Positions 1 through 8,865 of a stretch of 64,000 bases of DNA are shown in pieces. Source of the DNA: Pelobacter sp. UBA6093 (GTDB lineage: Bacteria; Desulfobacterota; Desulfuromonadia; Desulfuromonadales; Syntrophotaleaceae); assembly GCA_002435955.1 (NCBI GenBank), contig DIWZ01000040.1, forward strand, positions 186,732 through 250,731, written 5' to 3'. The position numbers and the translations under genes are program-made. The notes under the pieces are model-generated. The model was not told the origin of the DNA and did not search any database. It saw only the letters and a program-made list of their open reading frames with translations. The stretch's first letter is position 1. Each line of letters begins with the position of its first letter.

Positions 1-455
1 AAAGCACGGCCAGCAACGAAACCTACGATGATACTCTCGATGAAAACAACCTTGACGATCTTGTGTGGTACGACGGACACGTCATCAACATAACCGATCT
101 GCCAAGGAAGGACTTTAATCGCCCCTGGCTTATCAACCTGCTCTATGTCGGGCAACTCCCTCGCAACATCACCTTCAGCAGCCTGTTGAAATATCGCAGC
201 GGCTACCAGGCATTACAAAAGTCCGGCCAGATGCATGCGGATCTCGGTATCCCCATTTACCAGGAAACGAAACTTGGCGGCGCGACAATCGTCGACTGTA
301 AAATCGATTGGCGCACCCGTCTATGGGCCAGGCAGGAGCTGCTGTTGAGTCTGGAAGTCCTCAATCTGCTGGATAAAAAAGCCGCAGTGGGCGGACGGGA
401 GGATGAATACGAAATGGGGCGGCAGTTCTGGCTTGGTGCGCAATATTTCTTTTAA
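1..455 (+). CDS. TonB-dependent outer-membrane receptor, C-terminal end (partial)
   Basis: This reading frame is open from the window edge (frame starting at base 3) and ends at the TAA at 453-455, so only the last ~150 residues are present. The visible part has the alternating polar/aromatic pattern of outer-membrane beta-strands, the sequence LEVLNLLDKKA typical of the penultimate strands of TonB-dependent receptors, and a terminal ...GAQYFF. An aromatic C-terminus is the known recognition signal for the BAM machinery. TonB-dependent receptors import siderophores, cobalamin or other ligands across the outer membrane; the plug domain and ligand-specific part lie outside the window, so the substrate cannot be called. 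It converges with the LVIVD-repeat gene on the other strand. Confidence 0.75.
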   Translation, partial: STASNETYDDTLDENNLDDLVWYDGHVINITDLPRKDFNRPWLINLLYVGQLPRNITFSSLLKYRSGYQALQKSGQMHADLGIPIYQETKLGGATIVDCKIDWRTRLWARQELLLSLEVLNLLDKKAAVGGREDEYEMGRQFWLGAQYFF

Positions 456-524
456 CCTGGTTCCGATGCGGCAACCCGAAACCGGCCAGCGGTTGGTGCC
501 CGTTGCCAAACGCGAAGCTTAAGG

Positions 525-557
525 CCTGGGACATATGTCCGAGCACAGACTCCCAGG
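525..557. terminator. Hairpin between two convergent genes
   Basis: CCTGGGA (525-531) pairs with TCCCAGG (551-557), and the loop contains the palindrome GGACATATGTCC. It begins at the stop codon of the minus-strand LVIVD gene. There is no T-tract on either side, so it may be only an mRNA 3'-end structure. Otherwise the 102-bp gap holds nothing recognisable. Confidence 0.3.
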
Positions 558-2699
558 TTATTTCGAAAAAACAACATTCGGCAGGACCAGGTTTTTTTGC
601 CCGTCGGAAAGCGACAACGAATAGTATCCGGTCTTGGTCAAAGGGGGAATGTAAAGGTCCAGGCGCTCCGAGCTATGCCGCTCGATTCGAGGGACTTTAA
701 AGGGCAGTGGCACGGCCACCACTCCCCCCATATTTGTCGTTGCAAACAGTTCGTCACCAATCACCACCATGCCTTTTGCTTTTATATTGACGCCCAAGGC
801 ACCTACCATCAGCAACCTGTCGGGATCCTGACAATTCACCATCTGCAAGCCGCTCCGGAGATCGTCCACGTACACCTGCTCTCCGGATACTACCAACGCT
901 ACAGCATTCCCAAAGGTGCTGAGCGAACCAACCATAAGGGGTGCATCCGCCCGGGTCAAATCATAAACCTGAATGCCGGCACGGCCGTTGGCAACGTAAA
1001 GCTGTTGCCCGGCCACCGACAACGATGTCGAGCAGGCAAAAGGCTGCAGATAATCCGGAACCTCAATTTTGCCGACGATCATCGCTTGATTCGGTTGGCG
1101 AATGTCCGCGACAAAGGTGCCGGAAGTACCGCAGGACAGATAGGCGTAGCCGTCTTTAACGGCGATATCCAGCAAAGGTTTCGGTACGGACAGCGAACCC
1201 AGCAGTTTCATTTTTTCAGCGGGTTTGGCATCAATAATATGCAGATTACCGCTCAAACCAGCCACATAGATTTTCTGCTGATGGTAAACCACCCTTTTCA
1301 AATTTCCTTCCAGGTGGATCGTATCTGCAATCCGGCCACGATCCCGTCCCAGCACGAGAGCGTGCAGACCACCCAAACCATCGGCAACAAATACCTGCTC
1401 TCCGCCGACCACCACATCCACGGCCTTGCCGGGGGTATCGACGGAATAGACCAGTCTAAGACGATCAGGGGCATTGGCAAGGATTTGCAAGCCGGCCCTT
1501 CCTCCAGCTACGAGGATCCGGTCGTCTTTGACAGCAAGACCCTGGGCAAGGCCGGGTGGATTCAGCGCCTTGGGCGTCGCCAGTCGGGGGAGACATTCCA
1601 TCCCGAGGATCTCCACCCCACGTTTACCATCGGCTACCATCACATACTGATTGATGGCGGTCACATCCCATGCCACTCCCGGGGTGGTAATAACGCCAAG
1701 AAAACGAAGACTTTTATCGCCATCGGGGACAAAAATCTGTACGCCGCCGTGATCTGCGGCTACCCACAAACGGCCGTTGAACCATTTGGCGCTACGTGCA
1801 CTGCCCAAGGTAGGAACGCCGGTCAGAAGTCTCGGGCGGGAGGGATGTTCCACTGCAATAATCTGAATGCCGCCTGTGCGGTCGGCAACATAGGCCTTAT
1901 GTCCTGACACGGTTACGCTGGTGGCCTCTCCCGGAGTATCAACCGTTGCGATCAGGCGCGGCTGGCCTTGCCTGCTGCAGTGGATAACCTGCATGCCGGC
2001 CTTGCCGGCGGCAACATACAGATAATCGCCATCCTTCCACAGTCCCGACGCCACGCCGGCAGTATCGACAGTGGCCACGATGCGTGGTTTTTGACGCAGA
2101 TCGATAATGTGCACACCCTTTTGCCCATCGGCCACATACGCAACATCGTCCTGGACCCATATATCGAGGGCTGTGCCGGGGGTATCTACGAAAGCCACAA
2201 TGTTCGGATGGGCAGGATCCTGCACCGAAACAACGTGAATCCCTCCATTATCAGCCGCGACATAAACCCGATCATCTTGCACGGCCAAATTCCAGGCTCG
2301 ACCGGGAATCGGTAGCGAGCCGATGGTCTCAGGCCGAGAAACATCTGTTAAGTCGAAAATTTGCAAACCTCTTACAGTATCCGCGACAAAACCAAGATGG
2401 CCCAGCGCAGCGACACTTTTTGCAATACCCCAACTTGGCATGTTGCCCACAATGGTAAAACGATTACCGATATCAAGGTTTAAATATGCCAGCATGCCTT
2501 CAGGAAATCCCTGCCCGCGAAGCGTCAGTAAACACCCTTCGTTGGCGTAGTCGGCATCTGCAATGGCGGAACTGATCGAGAATTGCTTTTCGGGTGAGGA
2601 TGGCCTAAAGATAATAAAGAACAAAAAACCGCCCAATGCCAGATAGGATAAGGCACAGCCGCCGACAATCAAAAGCAGTCTCTTATTTTTCAAATACAT
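558..2699 (-). CDS. Membrane-anchored LVIVD-repeat beta-propeller protein
   Basis: The 713-residue protein has one N-terminal transmembrane segment (about residues 5-25) followed by at least ten ~42-residue repeats. Each has a DDxVYVADGxGGxxIxD-like core and a following VDTPGxA turn. These match the LVIVD/beta-propeller repeat family of secreted or surface proteins, whose biochemical role is mostly unknown. The C-terminal ~40 residues form a separate beta-rich tail. The start at 2699 was chosen because a longer frame to 2861 would run deep into the upstream kinase gene. ATG 2699 has GAGG about 12 nt upstream and overlaps the kinase stop by 17 nt, so translation is probably coupled. The coupling suggests an extracytoplasmic partner or ligand-presenting factor for that kinase; this is inference. 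Confidence 0.8.
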   Translation of the reverse strand: MYLKNKRLLLIVGGCALSYLALGGFLFFIIFRPSSPEKQFSISSAIADADYANEGCLLTLRGQGFPEGMLAYLNLDIGNRFTIVGNMPSWGIAKSVAALGHLGFVADTVRGLQIFDLTDVSRPETIGSLPIPGRAWNLAVQDDRVYVAADNGGIHVVSVQDPAHPNIVAFVDTPGTALDIWVQDDVAYVADGQKGVHIIDLRQKPRIVATVDTAGVASGLWKDGDYLYVAAGKAGMQVIHCSRQGQPRLIATVDTPGEATSVTVSGHKAYVADRTGGIQIIAVEHPSRPRLLTGVPTLGSARSAKWFNGRLWVAADHGGVQIFVPDGDKSLRFLGVITTPGVAWDVTAINQYVMVADGKRGVEILGMECLPRLATPKALNPPGLAQGLAVKDDRILVAGGRAGLQILANAPDRLRLVYSVDTPGKAVDVVVGGEQVFVADGLGGLHALVLGRDRGRIADTIHLEGNLKRVVYHQQKIYVAGLSGNLHIIDAKPAEKMKLLGSLSVPKPLLDIAVKDGYAYLSCGTSGTFVADIRQPNQAMIVGKIEVPDYLQPFACSTSLSVAGQQLYVANGRAGIQVYDLTRADAPLMVGSLSTFGNAVALVVSGEQVYVDDLRSGLQMVNCQDPDRLLMVGALGVNIKAKGMVVIGDELFATTNMGGVVAVPLPFKVPRIERHSSERLDLYIPPLTKTGYYSLSLSDGQKNLVLPNVVFSK

Positions 2700-5265
2700 G
2701 ATAAGCCGCTGCCTCATGAACATCGAGGGAATGCACAACGGCAGATTCCGTAGCCACCCCCTTGGTCCACTTATCGATAAGGATGTACAAGTGGTTGTGT
2801 CTAAATGGCTTGGCCAGATAATCATCCATACCGGCATGTTGACAAAGGCTGTCGATTTCACCTTTGGAATGCGCGGTCATGGCGATGACAGGTGTGCCTA
2901 TGCCGGCCCTGCGCAATGCGGTCACCGCCTGATAGCCGTCCATAATCGGCATCTGACAATCCATGAGAATCAAATCAAACTTCTGGCCCAGAGCCAACTC
3001 AACGGCCTGTTGCCCGTTTTCCGCGGTAATGACCTCGCAATTACGGCTCTTTAGGCTGATAGCAATCATCTTTCGCGTGGTAGGATTGTCCTCCGCCAGC
3101 AGAATCCGGGTAATGGGTGACAGATCTACGCCATCGGTATCGAGCTTTTCTTCACCACCGGTAGCTGCTGCAGGCTCAAAAACGGTTTCCGGGTCCAATA
3201 ATTTTGCGACAAGAGAAAACAACCGAGAGGGTCTAACCGGCTTATCCAGAACTTCCCGTGCCATGTCGATCTGATCCGCGTCGGCAAGAGAAGCGCGAGG
3301 TGCCATGGTTACCCAGTGGCAGCCGCGTAAATGTGCTGCCGAATACTTTTGTTGCAGCAAAGCACTTGAGCCAAGAATTGCGGCATCCACCAGCACCAGC
3401 CTGTAGTTACAATCTACCGACATCCGTTGACAGGCAGCTTCGGCACTGGCAACCGTGTCCACACGCAGGTTCAGGGCCTCCAACTGTTCGGCCAGCATTT
3501 CCCGAACGCCGCCGTGGGAAGCAATCACCAGAGCCCTCGCTCCTTGCTGAGAGTGCGGCAAGGTCCCGACAGGCCAACGGAGATCCCTGTGTTTTTCCAA
3601 ACGTACGGTACAGGTAAAAACAGCCCCTTCGTTGACTGCGCTTTCCAGATGGATATGCCCCCCCATGAGTTCCAGCAGTTGCTTGACGATGGCGAGGCCA
3701 AGCCCCGTGCCGCCGAAATGGCGGGTCGTGGAACTGTCGGCCTGCGAAAAGGACTCAAAAATCGAACTTTGGGCGGCACGCTCGATACCAATGCCGCTAT
3801 CTTTAACCTCCAGGAAAATCAGGACCCTGGAGGAATTCTCCTCCCGGCACCCAACCCGAACCACAACTTCCCCTTTGGGTGTGAACTTCACCGCGTTACC
3901 CACCAGGTTAAACACGATCTGCCGGAGACGCGCAGGGTCTCCCAGCAGGCATATAGGGGTCCCGGGATCGAGATAAAAAATCAACTCAACATTTTTATCC
4001 TGTGCGCTTTTTGCCAAAAGCAGCAAAGGTTCTTCGACAATCTCCACCAGGTTGAAAGGGACATGTTCTAAGGTCAGGCGTCCTGCCTCGATTTTAGAAA
4101 AATCGAGAACATCGTTAAGCATCTTGAGCAGGGATTCCCCGGAACTGTGAATCATGCGTGCCAGATCCCGCTGTTCACCATTCAATCGAGCCTGTAATAA
4201 AAGTTCGGCAACACCGATGACCCCGATCATGGGGGTTCGGATTTCATGGCTCATATTGGCCAGAAAACGCGACTTGGCCTGATTTGCAGACTCTGCGGCC
4301 TGCCTGGCCAGTGCCAGCTGCTCAACCATCTGGTGGAGTTCTTGATTGGTTGCAAGCAGTTCCTGTGTTCGCTTAAACACCTGCTCTTCCAGTTGATCGC
4401 GATAACGCGCCAACTGCTTGTCGCGATATTCAAGCTGTTCAAGCATGTTATTAAAACCATTGAAGAGTACACCGACTTCGTCATTGGCCTGTTTAACGAC
4501 ACGCAACGAAAAATCTTCCGCATTGGATACTTGGCGCATTTTGTCGGTAAGATGCAAAATCGGAGAGGAAATCAGATGCTGAAGATGCCGAGCAAGCAAA
4601 TATCCAAGAAAGCATGACACGGCCAACACTGCCGCCACACTAATGGCAAAGGACCGTAACCACATATAAAAAGCATGAAGATCCGACTGAATATACACCA
4701 TGCCGATGGTTCTGCCGGCCTGACGTACGGGTACAATAACCGATAGCGACTCTCGGGAAAAAAAATGGTTACGATTGCCATTTTTCAGAACCTGAGCCAT
4801 TTGCTGATAGGTGATGGTATCGACTGCAGCACTCCATTGCCCTGATGCGGCGATGCCGTCCTCGGTGCGGTGAAACTGCGAAATAACCCGGTTATCCGTA
4901 TCGAAAAGATAGGCGTTGCGGATACGCGGTTCGGACAGCAAAGATGACATAACCTGCTCACCAACCTGCCTGCTGTTCAGGGTAAGGGCAATAGCGCTGT
5001 TGGCGGCCAGAATTTCGGCCAGAGAATAGTTGTAACTGACCATGTTGCGTCGAAAAGAGAGGATTTCGACGGTCATGAAAGCTCCCGCGGCGAGAACCAG
5101 AACCACGGCACAGGCCAGCATGATAATGCCGGTCAGTTTTTTCTTAAGCGTGGCATGACGAAATCCCAACATCCGCTTGTAACCTCTTTTGGCCGAGGGT
5201 GGGTAGTCCTCCGGCTCTTCAGGGCGCTGCACAGCAAATAGGTCCGGAGATTCATTTCCATCCAA
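2683..5265 (-). CDS. Hybrid sensor histidine kinase/response regulator (BarA-like layout)
   Basis: An 860-residue inner-membrane kinase. Domain order is TM1 (~44-68), a ~135-residue periplasmic sensor resembling CHASE8, TM2 (~205-225), HAMP (~226-280), a coiled coil (280-330), HisKA with FLANMSHEIRTP (phospho-His ~340), HATPase_c (NAVKFT, DSGIGIE, FGGTGLGL at ~457-524), a receiver-like domain (~576-690) and a C-terminal receiver with LILMDCQMPIMDGY (Asp ~769). There is no Hpt domain, so phosphotransfer to a separate Hpt protein is expected. The start used is TTG 5265 with AAGGGGG about 11 nt upstream; ATG at 5172 is the main alternative and would remove 31 hydrophilic residues. It is followed, with overlap, by the LVIVD-repeat protein. 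The output regulator is not in the window. Confidence 0.9.
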   Translation of the reverse strand: MDGNESPDLFAVQRPEEPEDYPPSAKRGYKRMLGFRHATLKKKLTGIIMLACAVVLVLAAGAFMTVEILSFRRNMVSYNYSLAEILAANSAIALTLNSRQVGEQVMSSLLSEPRIRNAYLFDTDNRVISQFHRTEDGIAASGQWSAAVDTITYQQMAQVLKNGNRNHFFSRESLSVIVPVRQAGRTIGMVYIQSDLHAFYMWLRSFAISVAAVLAVSCFLGYLLARHLQHLISSPILHLTDKMRQVSNAEDFSLRVVKQANDEVGVLFNGFNNMLEQLEYRDKQLARYRDQLEEQVFKRTQELLATNQELHQMVEQLALARQAAESANQAKSRFLANMSHEIRTPMIGVIGVAELLLQARLNGEQRDLARMIHSSGESLLKMLNDVLDFSKIEAGRLTLEHVPFNLVEIVEEPLLLLAKSAQDKNVELIFYLDPGTPICLLGDPARLRQIVFNLVGNAVKFTPKGEVVVRVGCREENSSRVLIFLEVKDSGIGIERAAQSSIFESFSQADSSTTRHFGGTGLGLAIVKQLLELMGGHIHLESAVNEGAVFTCTVRLEKHRDLRWPVGTLPHSQQGARALVIASHGGVREMLAEQLEALNLRVDTVASAEAACQRMSVDCNYRLVLVDAAILGSSALLQQKYSAAHLRGCHWVTMAPRASLADADQIDMAREVLDKPVRPSRLFSLVAKLLDPETVFEPAAATGGEEKLDTDGVDLSPITRILLAEDNPTTRKMIAISLKSRNCEVITAENGQQAVELALGQKFDLILMDCQMPIMDGYQAVTALRRAGIGTPVIAMTAHSKGEIDSLCQHAGMDDYLAKPFRHNHLYILIDKWTKGVATESAVVHSLDVHEAAAYHVFEK

Positions 5266-5430
5266 CCCATCCGACGCCCCCTTGCAGGGAAGCGTTCAAA
5301 GGGGCGGCATCAGGCAGTAAGGGAATTTTAAGCGCCAGGAATATGTCGGACCATCCTTGAGCTAGAAACATAAACAAATCGACGTTTTAAAGCAAAGGTT
5401 ATAATCCTTCGAAATAGTTGTGCGCATACA

Positions 5431-5470
5431 CCAACGGCCCCAAAACCACTAGGGGTTCTGGGGCCGTTGG
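5431..5470. terminator. Long hairpin downstream of the DtxR-FeoA gene
   Basis: CCAACGGCCCCA (5431-5442) pairs with TGGGGCCGTTGG (5459-5470) and the stem extends inward through AACC/GGTT with one mismatch. It lies about 25 nt beyond the stop of the minus-strand DtxR-FeoA gene, so it probably ends the fur-feoB transcript. No clear T-tract follows. Confidence 0.55.
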
Positions 5471-5494
5471 CATCAATACAAGGACACCATCACG

Positions 5495-6151
5495 TTAATC
5501 GGCGGCGTCGGTGCGGACGAAAATTTCCCGAGCCAATTGCTCGTCAACGGCAAATTCGGAATTGCCCACATGAAAAATGAAGGAGGGAAATCGACGGTTG
5601 AGGCGGATATGATTGCCTGGCAGCACGCCAAGGGACATGAGCTTTTGCATCTTTTTGGTGTCGCTGGTGGCAATATAAGCGATTTCCCCAGCATCGCCCA
5701 CCTTCATTTCAGTAAGGGGCACAACGCCGATATCCGCCGAACTGCGGGCGGTACGGCAACACTCCCCGGGCGGAATCGGGCGGCCGTGGGGGCAGGTAGT
5801 GGGGTGATTCAGCAGCGTGCAGATGCGGGTATCCACTCCCTCGTTGAGCAAATGCTCGAACTCGCAGGCCTTGGCATTGGCATTGCTGCCCTTGAGATCG
5901 AGAATATCCATCATCAAACGCTCGGCCAGGCGATGTCGGCGCACAACTTTTTCACCTGCCATGCGCCCTTCCGAGCGCAGGTAGACTCTCCCGCCTTTAA
6001 GCTCTATCAGGGCCTGACATTCCAGATCCAGTAAAGCCGGATCATGGGAGTCGATATCCAAAGCCTCAAGTGAGGCTGAGTTATCCCCCTCTTCGATCAC
6101 GGCGATCCAAACGGCTTCGAGGATATCCTCGGCCCGTTCCGACTGTTCCAT
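5495..6151 (-). CDS. DtxR/IdeR-type metal-dependent regulator fused to an FeoA domain
   Basis: 218 residues. Residues ~1-65 form a winged-helix region, ~66-120 a DtxR-like metal/dimerisation region (RRHRLAERLMMDIL, then CEFEH with Cys96, Glu99 and His100 in the C-x-x-E-H arrangement of DtxR site 2), followed by CPHGRPIPP. Residues ~143-215 are an FeoA/SH3-like domain (MSLGVLPGNHIRL). The His that DtxR has four residues before the site-2 Cys is Asn92 here, so the second metal site may be altered. The family represses iron or manganese uptake genes when metal is abundant; the fused FeoA domain replaces the separate feoA gene usually found beside feoB. Its ATG overlaps the TAA of the upstream Cys-rich gene by one base (TAATG), indicating translational coupling. 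Confidence 0.88.
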   Translation of the reverse strand: MEQSERAEDILEAVWIAVIEEGDNSASLEALDIDSHDPALLDLECQALIELKGGRVYLRSEGRMAGEKVVRRHRLAERLMMDILDLKGSNANAKACEFEHLLNEGVDTRICTLLNHPTTCPHGRPIPPGECCRTARSSADIGVVPLTEMKVGDAGEIAYIATSDTKKMQKLMSLGVLPGNHIRLNRRFPSFIFHVGNSEFAVDEQLAREIFVRTDAAD

Positions 6152-6342
6152 TATTCGTTCTCCTTGGAGTTATCGTCCTTTTTCCATCGACGCAACAGAC
6201 CGGGCACCACAGGATTTTCGTACCCGCACCAGGGGCAGTGAATTTTATGGCAGCCCCCCAGGCACGCCCCGCAAGGCTTTTGCCGCGACTCTTCAAGCGG
6301 CGGCAGCGTTCGGCCACAGAAGCCGCATTTCACAACAACCAC
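6151..6342 (-). CDS. Small Cys-rich zinc-ribbon-like protein of the feo cluster
   Basis: 63 residues with Cys pairs KCGFCG, PCGACLGGC and HCPWCG (seven Cys plus His), a pattern expected for one or two zinc or iron sites, then a basic tail (RRWKKDD). No signal peptide or membrane helix is seen. It overlaps the 3' end of feoB by 13 nt and the start of the DtxR-FeoA gene by one base, so all three are probably co-translated. I do not recognise a named family. Position and Cys content suggest an accessory factor for Fe(II) uptake, such as a metal donor/acceptor or FeoB partner replacing FeoC; this is inference. Confidence 0.8.
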   Translation of the reverse strand: MVVVKCGFCGRTLPPLEESRQKPCGACLGGCHKIHCPWCGYENPVVPGLLRRWKKDDNSKENE

Positions 6343-8294
6343 CCTGAAAAGCCGAGAACCACATTAAGACACCACCCGACCCCGAAGGCCAGCAGCGTCA
6401 CCAGCACAAAAATTCCCAGGGAAACTTTCCAGCCACGCTCTTTTTTCATCATGAGAAACTGAGCGATACACGGGACAAAGAGGGTCATGGTGACGGCCGC
6501 TACCGTCAATTGACGGGGAGACAACAGTCCTTGCGCATGCATGTCGTAGAGACCGGCGGCGCCGAAATCGCGCCGGAAAAAGCCGAAAATAAAAGCGGCG
6601 GTGGTTTTAGCGGGCAGCCCCAAAGCCGTAATCGGGGGCGCCATGAATCGGACCAGCCCATCAAGTGCACCGGTCATTTTACCGGCCCAAAGCAGGACTG
6701 AAGCGAAAATGAAAAGAGGAAAGATTTCCAGAAAGTACCACTGCATGCGGCTGATGGTTTTGATCAGCACATTACGTGCCTGAGGCAGGCGCATTGGCGG
6801 CAGCTCCATGTAAAACATCGGACGCTCACCTGGCAGAAGACGGGCCGACAACAAACCAACCGCCAGAAATACCAGGACCACACAGGCTGTCCATACCGGC
6901 AATGCCCCCGGGACTTCGGACAGCAATCCCATAATAACCCCGAGTTGGGCACTGCAGGGAATTGCCAGGGACAGAAGCAGGGTCACGATAATTCGTTCAC
7001 GCACGGTTTCGAGGGTACGAGTGACCATGGTGGCCATGGTATCGCACCCGAAACCCAACACCATCGGGATCACGGCTCGACCATTGAGGCCTATTTTTTT
7101 AAATACCCGGTCAACCAGCATGGCCAATCGAGGGAAGTAGCCGACATCCTCCATGATGGAAAATGCCAGGAAAAAAGTCCCTACTATGGGCAGAACCAGA
7201 GCAACGGCATATCTTACCCCCAGGGTAAAGACACCATATTCGCCTACCACCAACTCCTGCAACCAAACCCAGGGGGTCAGACCATGCACCAGGCTGATAA
7301 CCCAGGGGTTGAGAAATTTTTCGAATAAGCCACCCTCGAGCAGGTCGACCAACGTACCGGCACCGAACTTACCGACAAAAACATATACCCCAAAGTAAAG
7401 TACGGCCACCAGCAAGGGGAACCCGGTCCAGGGGTTGATGGTCCATTCCGCAAGTTTTTCGAAGAAAGTCAGTTTGCGATCGGTCTGCTCATGGATGACT
7501 TCCTCAAGAAGAGCATGGCAAATCCGCTTGCGTTCAAGGCTGATCCGAAGATTAAGATCCATGCGCCGTTCGTATATGGTGTCGTTGACGGCTTGTTCAA
7601 TGGTCTGCAGGTTGCCTTTTTCGGCCTTGCCGACCAACTGCCAGGCATCTTCATCTTTTTGCAGCAAAAGCAGGGCGATCGATCGCGGGACCAGCGTGTA
7701 GTCACCGATCAGAAGATTGGAAACCTTGGCAATATCCCTTTCCAGTTCCCTGGAATATCCGAACACGGCCTTGACTTCGGGATTGTATGAAGCTATGGCC
7801 TGACGCAATTCAGGCAAGCCACGCTTTCTCGCCATGGCGCCGCCGATCACAGGAATACCGAGCTTTTCCTGCAAAAGGGGGATGTCGATACGCATTCCCT
7901 TGCGTTCAGCCTCATCCAGGATATTGATCAGCAGTACAACCGGCAGGCCCGCTTCCACCAGCTGGAGGGTCATGGGCAACATGCGCTCGAGATTGCGGGC
8001 ATCGATCACGTGGATAATCGTATGCGCATTTTCCTGCAGAAGAATTTCCCGCGCCACCCGCTCTTCTTCGGTGATGGGCAACAGGGAATACATCCCGGGG
8101 GTATCAAGCACCTCGTAATAAACACCTTCAATTTCACAATGGCCGCGAGAAACCTCCACAGAGGTTCCGGGATAGTTCGATACGACTGTGTATGTCCCCG
8201 TCAGGGCGTTGAAAAGAACACTCTTGCCGACGTTCGGATTACCAACCAGCACGATCTTGCGATCGGCCGCAGAAACTTCACTTTGACCTGCCAT
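6330..8294 (-). CDS. feoB: Ferrous iron transporter FeoB
   Basis: 654-residue inner-membrane Fe(II) transporter. The N-terminal G domain shows G1 GNPNVGKS (18-25), a G2 region around NYPGTSVEV, G3 DTPG and a G4-like NILD. A helical spacer (~170-265) leads into the polytopic region with two Gate segments, including PIVGTFFLAFSIMEDVGYFP and FGFFRRDFGAAGLY. The protein is shorter than E. coli FeoB (773 residues). It lies 66 nt downstream of fur and overlaps the Cys-rich gene, giving a fur-feoB-small protein-DtxR/FeoA cluster. Iron-dependent repression by Fur is expected, but I could not find a convincing Fur box directly upstream. Confidence 0.95.
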   Translation of the reverse strand: MAGQSEVSAADRKIVLVGNPNVGKSVLFNALTGTYTVVSNYPGTSVEVSRGHCEIEGVYYEVLDTPGMYSLLPITEEERVAREILLQENAHTIIHVIDARNLERMLPMTLQLVEAGLPVVLLINILDEAERKGMRIDIPLLQEKLGIPVIGGAMARKRGLPELRQAIASYNPEVKAVFGYSRELERDIAKVSNLLIGDYTLVPRSIALLLLQKDEDAWQLVGKAEKGNLQTIEQAVNDTIYERRMDLNLRISLERKRICHALLEEVIHEQTDRKLTFFEKLAEWTINPWTGFPLLVAVLYFGVYVFVGKFGAGTLVDLLEGGLFEKFLNPWVISLVHGLTPWVWLQELVVGEYGVFTLGVRYAVALVLPIVGTFFLAFSIMEDVGYFPRLAMLVDRVFKKIGLNGRAVIPMVLGFGCDTMATMVTRTLETVRERIIVTLLLSLAIPCSAQLGVIMGLLSEVPGALPVWTACVVLVFLAVGLLSARLLPGERPMFYMELPPMRLPQARNVLIKTISRMQWYFLEIFPLFIFASVLLWAGKMTGALDGLVRFMAPPITALGLPAKTTAAFIFGFFRRDFGAAGLYDMHAQGLLSPRQLTVAAVTMTLFVPCIAQFLMMKKERGWKVSLGIFVLVTLLAFGVGWCLNVVLGFSGWLL

Positions 8295-8360
8295 GACTGA
8301 ATATTCCGGAATTGGTTACTGGAAAAAATTACAGAAACATCCACTGTCGCATGGATATTA

Positions 8361-8792
8361 TTAAGAAGAGGTACATTTGGCGCAACGCCCGTAAATCTCC
8401 AATCGGTGGTCACGGATGGAAAAGTTATGTTCCTCAGCCACCTTTTTCTGCAATTCTTCAATGCGGACATCCTCAAACTCAATGATTTTTCCGCATTCAG
8501 TACAAATCAGGTGGTCGTGATGCTGGCCCCGATCAGAAGCTTCGTAAAGGGTCTGTCCGGCTCCGAAATCGCGTTCTTTGGCCAAACCACATTCAGCCAG
8601 CAGCTTGAGCGTCCGATATACAGTCGCGTATCCGATGTGAGAATGTTTTTTGCGGACCTTCAGGTAAAGCTCCTCGGTCGACAAATGGGCTGCCGTCCGA
8701 AGAAATTCATCCAGAATGACTTCGCGCTGACGCGTAAGCTTCAGTCCTTGCTGACTGATATATTTGCGGAATATTTCGCGTTTTTCGACCAT
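8361..8792 (-). CDS. fur: Fur-family metal-responsive transcriptional repressor
   Basis: 143 residues with an N-terminal winged helix (KLTRQREVILDEF ... GYATVYRTLKLL) and the Fur metal-binding signature HHDHLICTECGKIIEF followed by a second Cys pair, CAKC, near the C-terminus that completes the structural zinc site. Fur represses iron-uptake genes when bound to Fe(II). ATG 8792 is chosen because GGAGGGG stands 3-4 nt upstream; an upstream in-frame start at 8819 lacks such a site. It lies just upstream of feoB in the same direction. A PerR or Zur specificity cannot be excluded from sequence alone, but the feoB linkage favours Fur. Confidence 0.92.
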   Translation of the reverse strand: MVEKREIFRKYISQQGLKLTRQREVILDEFLRTAAHLSTEELYLKVRKKHSHIGYATVYRTLKLLAECGLAKERDFGAGQTLYEASDRGQHHDHLICTECGKIIEFEDVRIEELQKKVAEEHNFSIRDHRLEIYGRCAKCTSS

Positions 8793-8809
8793 GCCCCCTC
8801 CAGTGAAAT

Positions 8810-8826
8810 TGAATATCAAATTATCA
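8810..8826. promoter_or_regulatory. Possible Fur-box-like inverted repeat upstream of fur
   Basis: TGAATATCAAATTATCA, 18 nt before the fur ATG. The right half ATTATCA is a perfect half of the Fur heptamer palindrome and the left half TGAATAT matches 5 of 7, but the spacer is 3 nt instead of 1. Autoregulation of fur is plausible; the site is weak. Confidence 0.3.
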
Positions 8827-8865
8827 GAGTCATCATACGGGTGTCAAGCGATAAGGCCCCCACCA

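Noticed and set aside
597..1907. Plus-strand open frame of ~436 codons opposite the LVIVD-repeat gene
   Set aside because: Fully antisense to a repeat protein with clear family features; repeated DNA produces repeated mirror sequence.
558..2699. Regular ~125-bp periodicity that could suggest a CRISPR-like or tandem DNA repeat
   Set aside because: The period is in the protein (LVIVD repeats); the DNA of each unit is too diverged for CRISPR repeats and there are no spacers.
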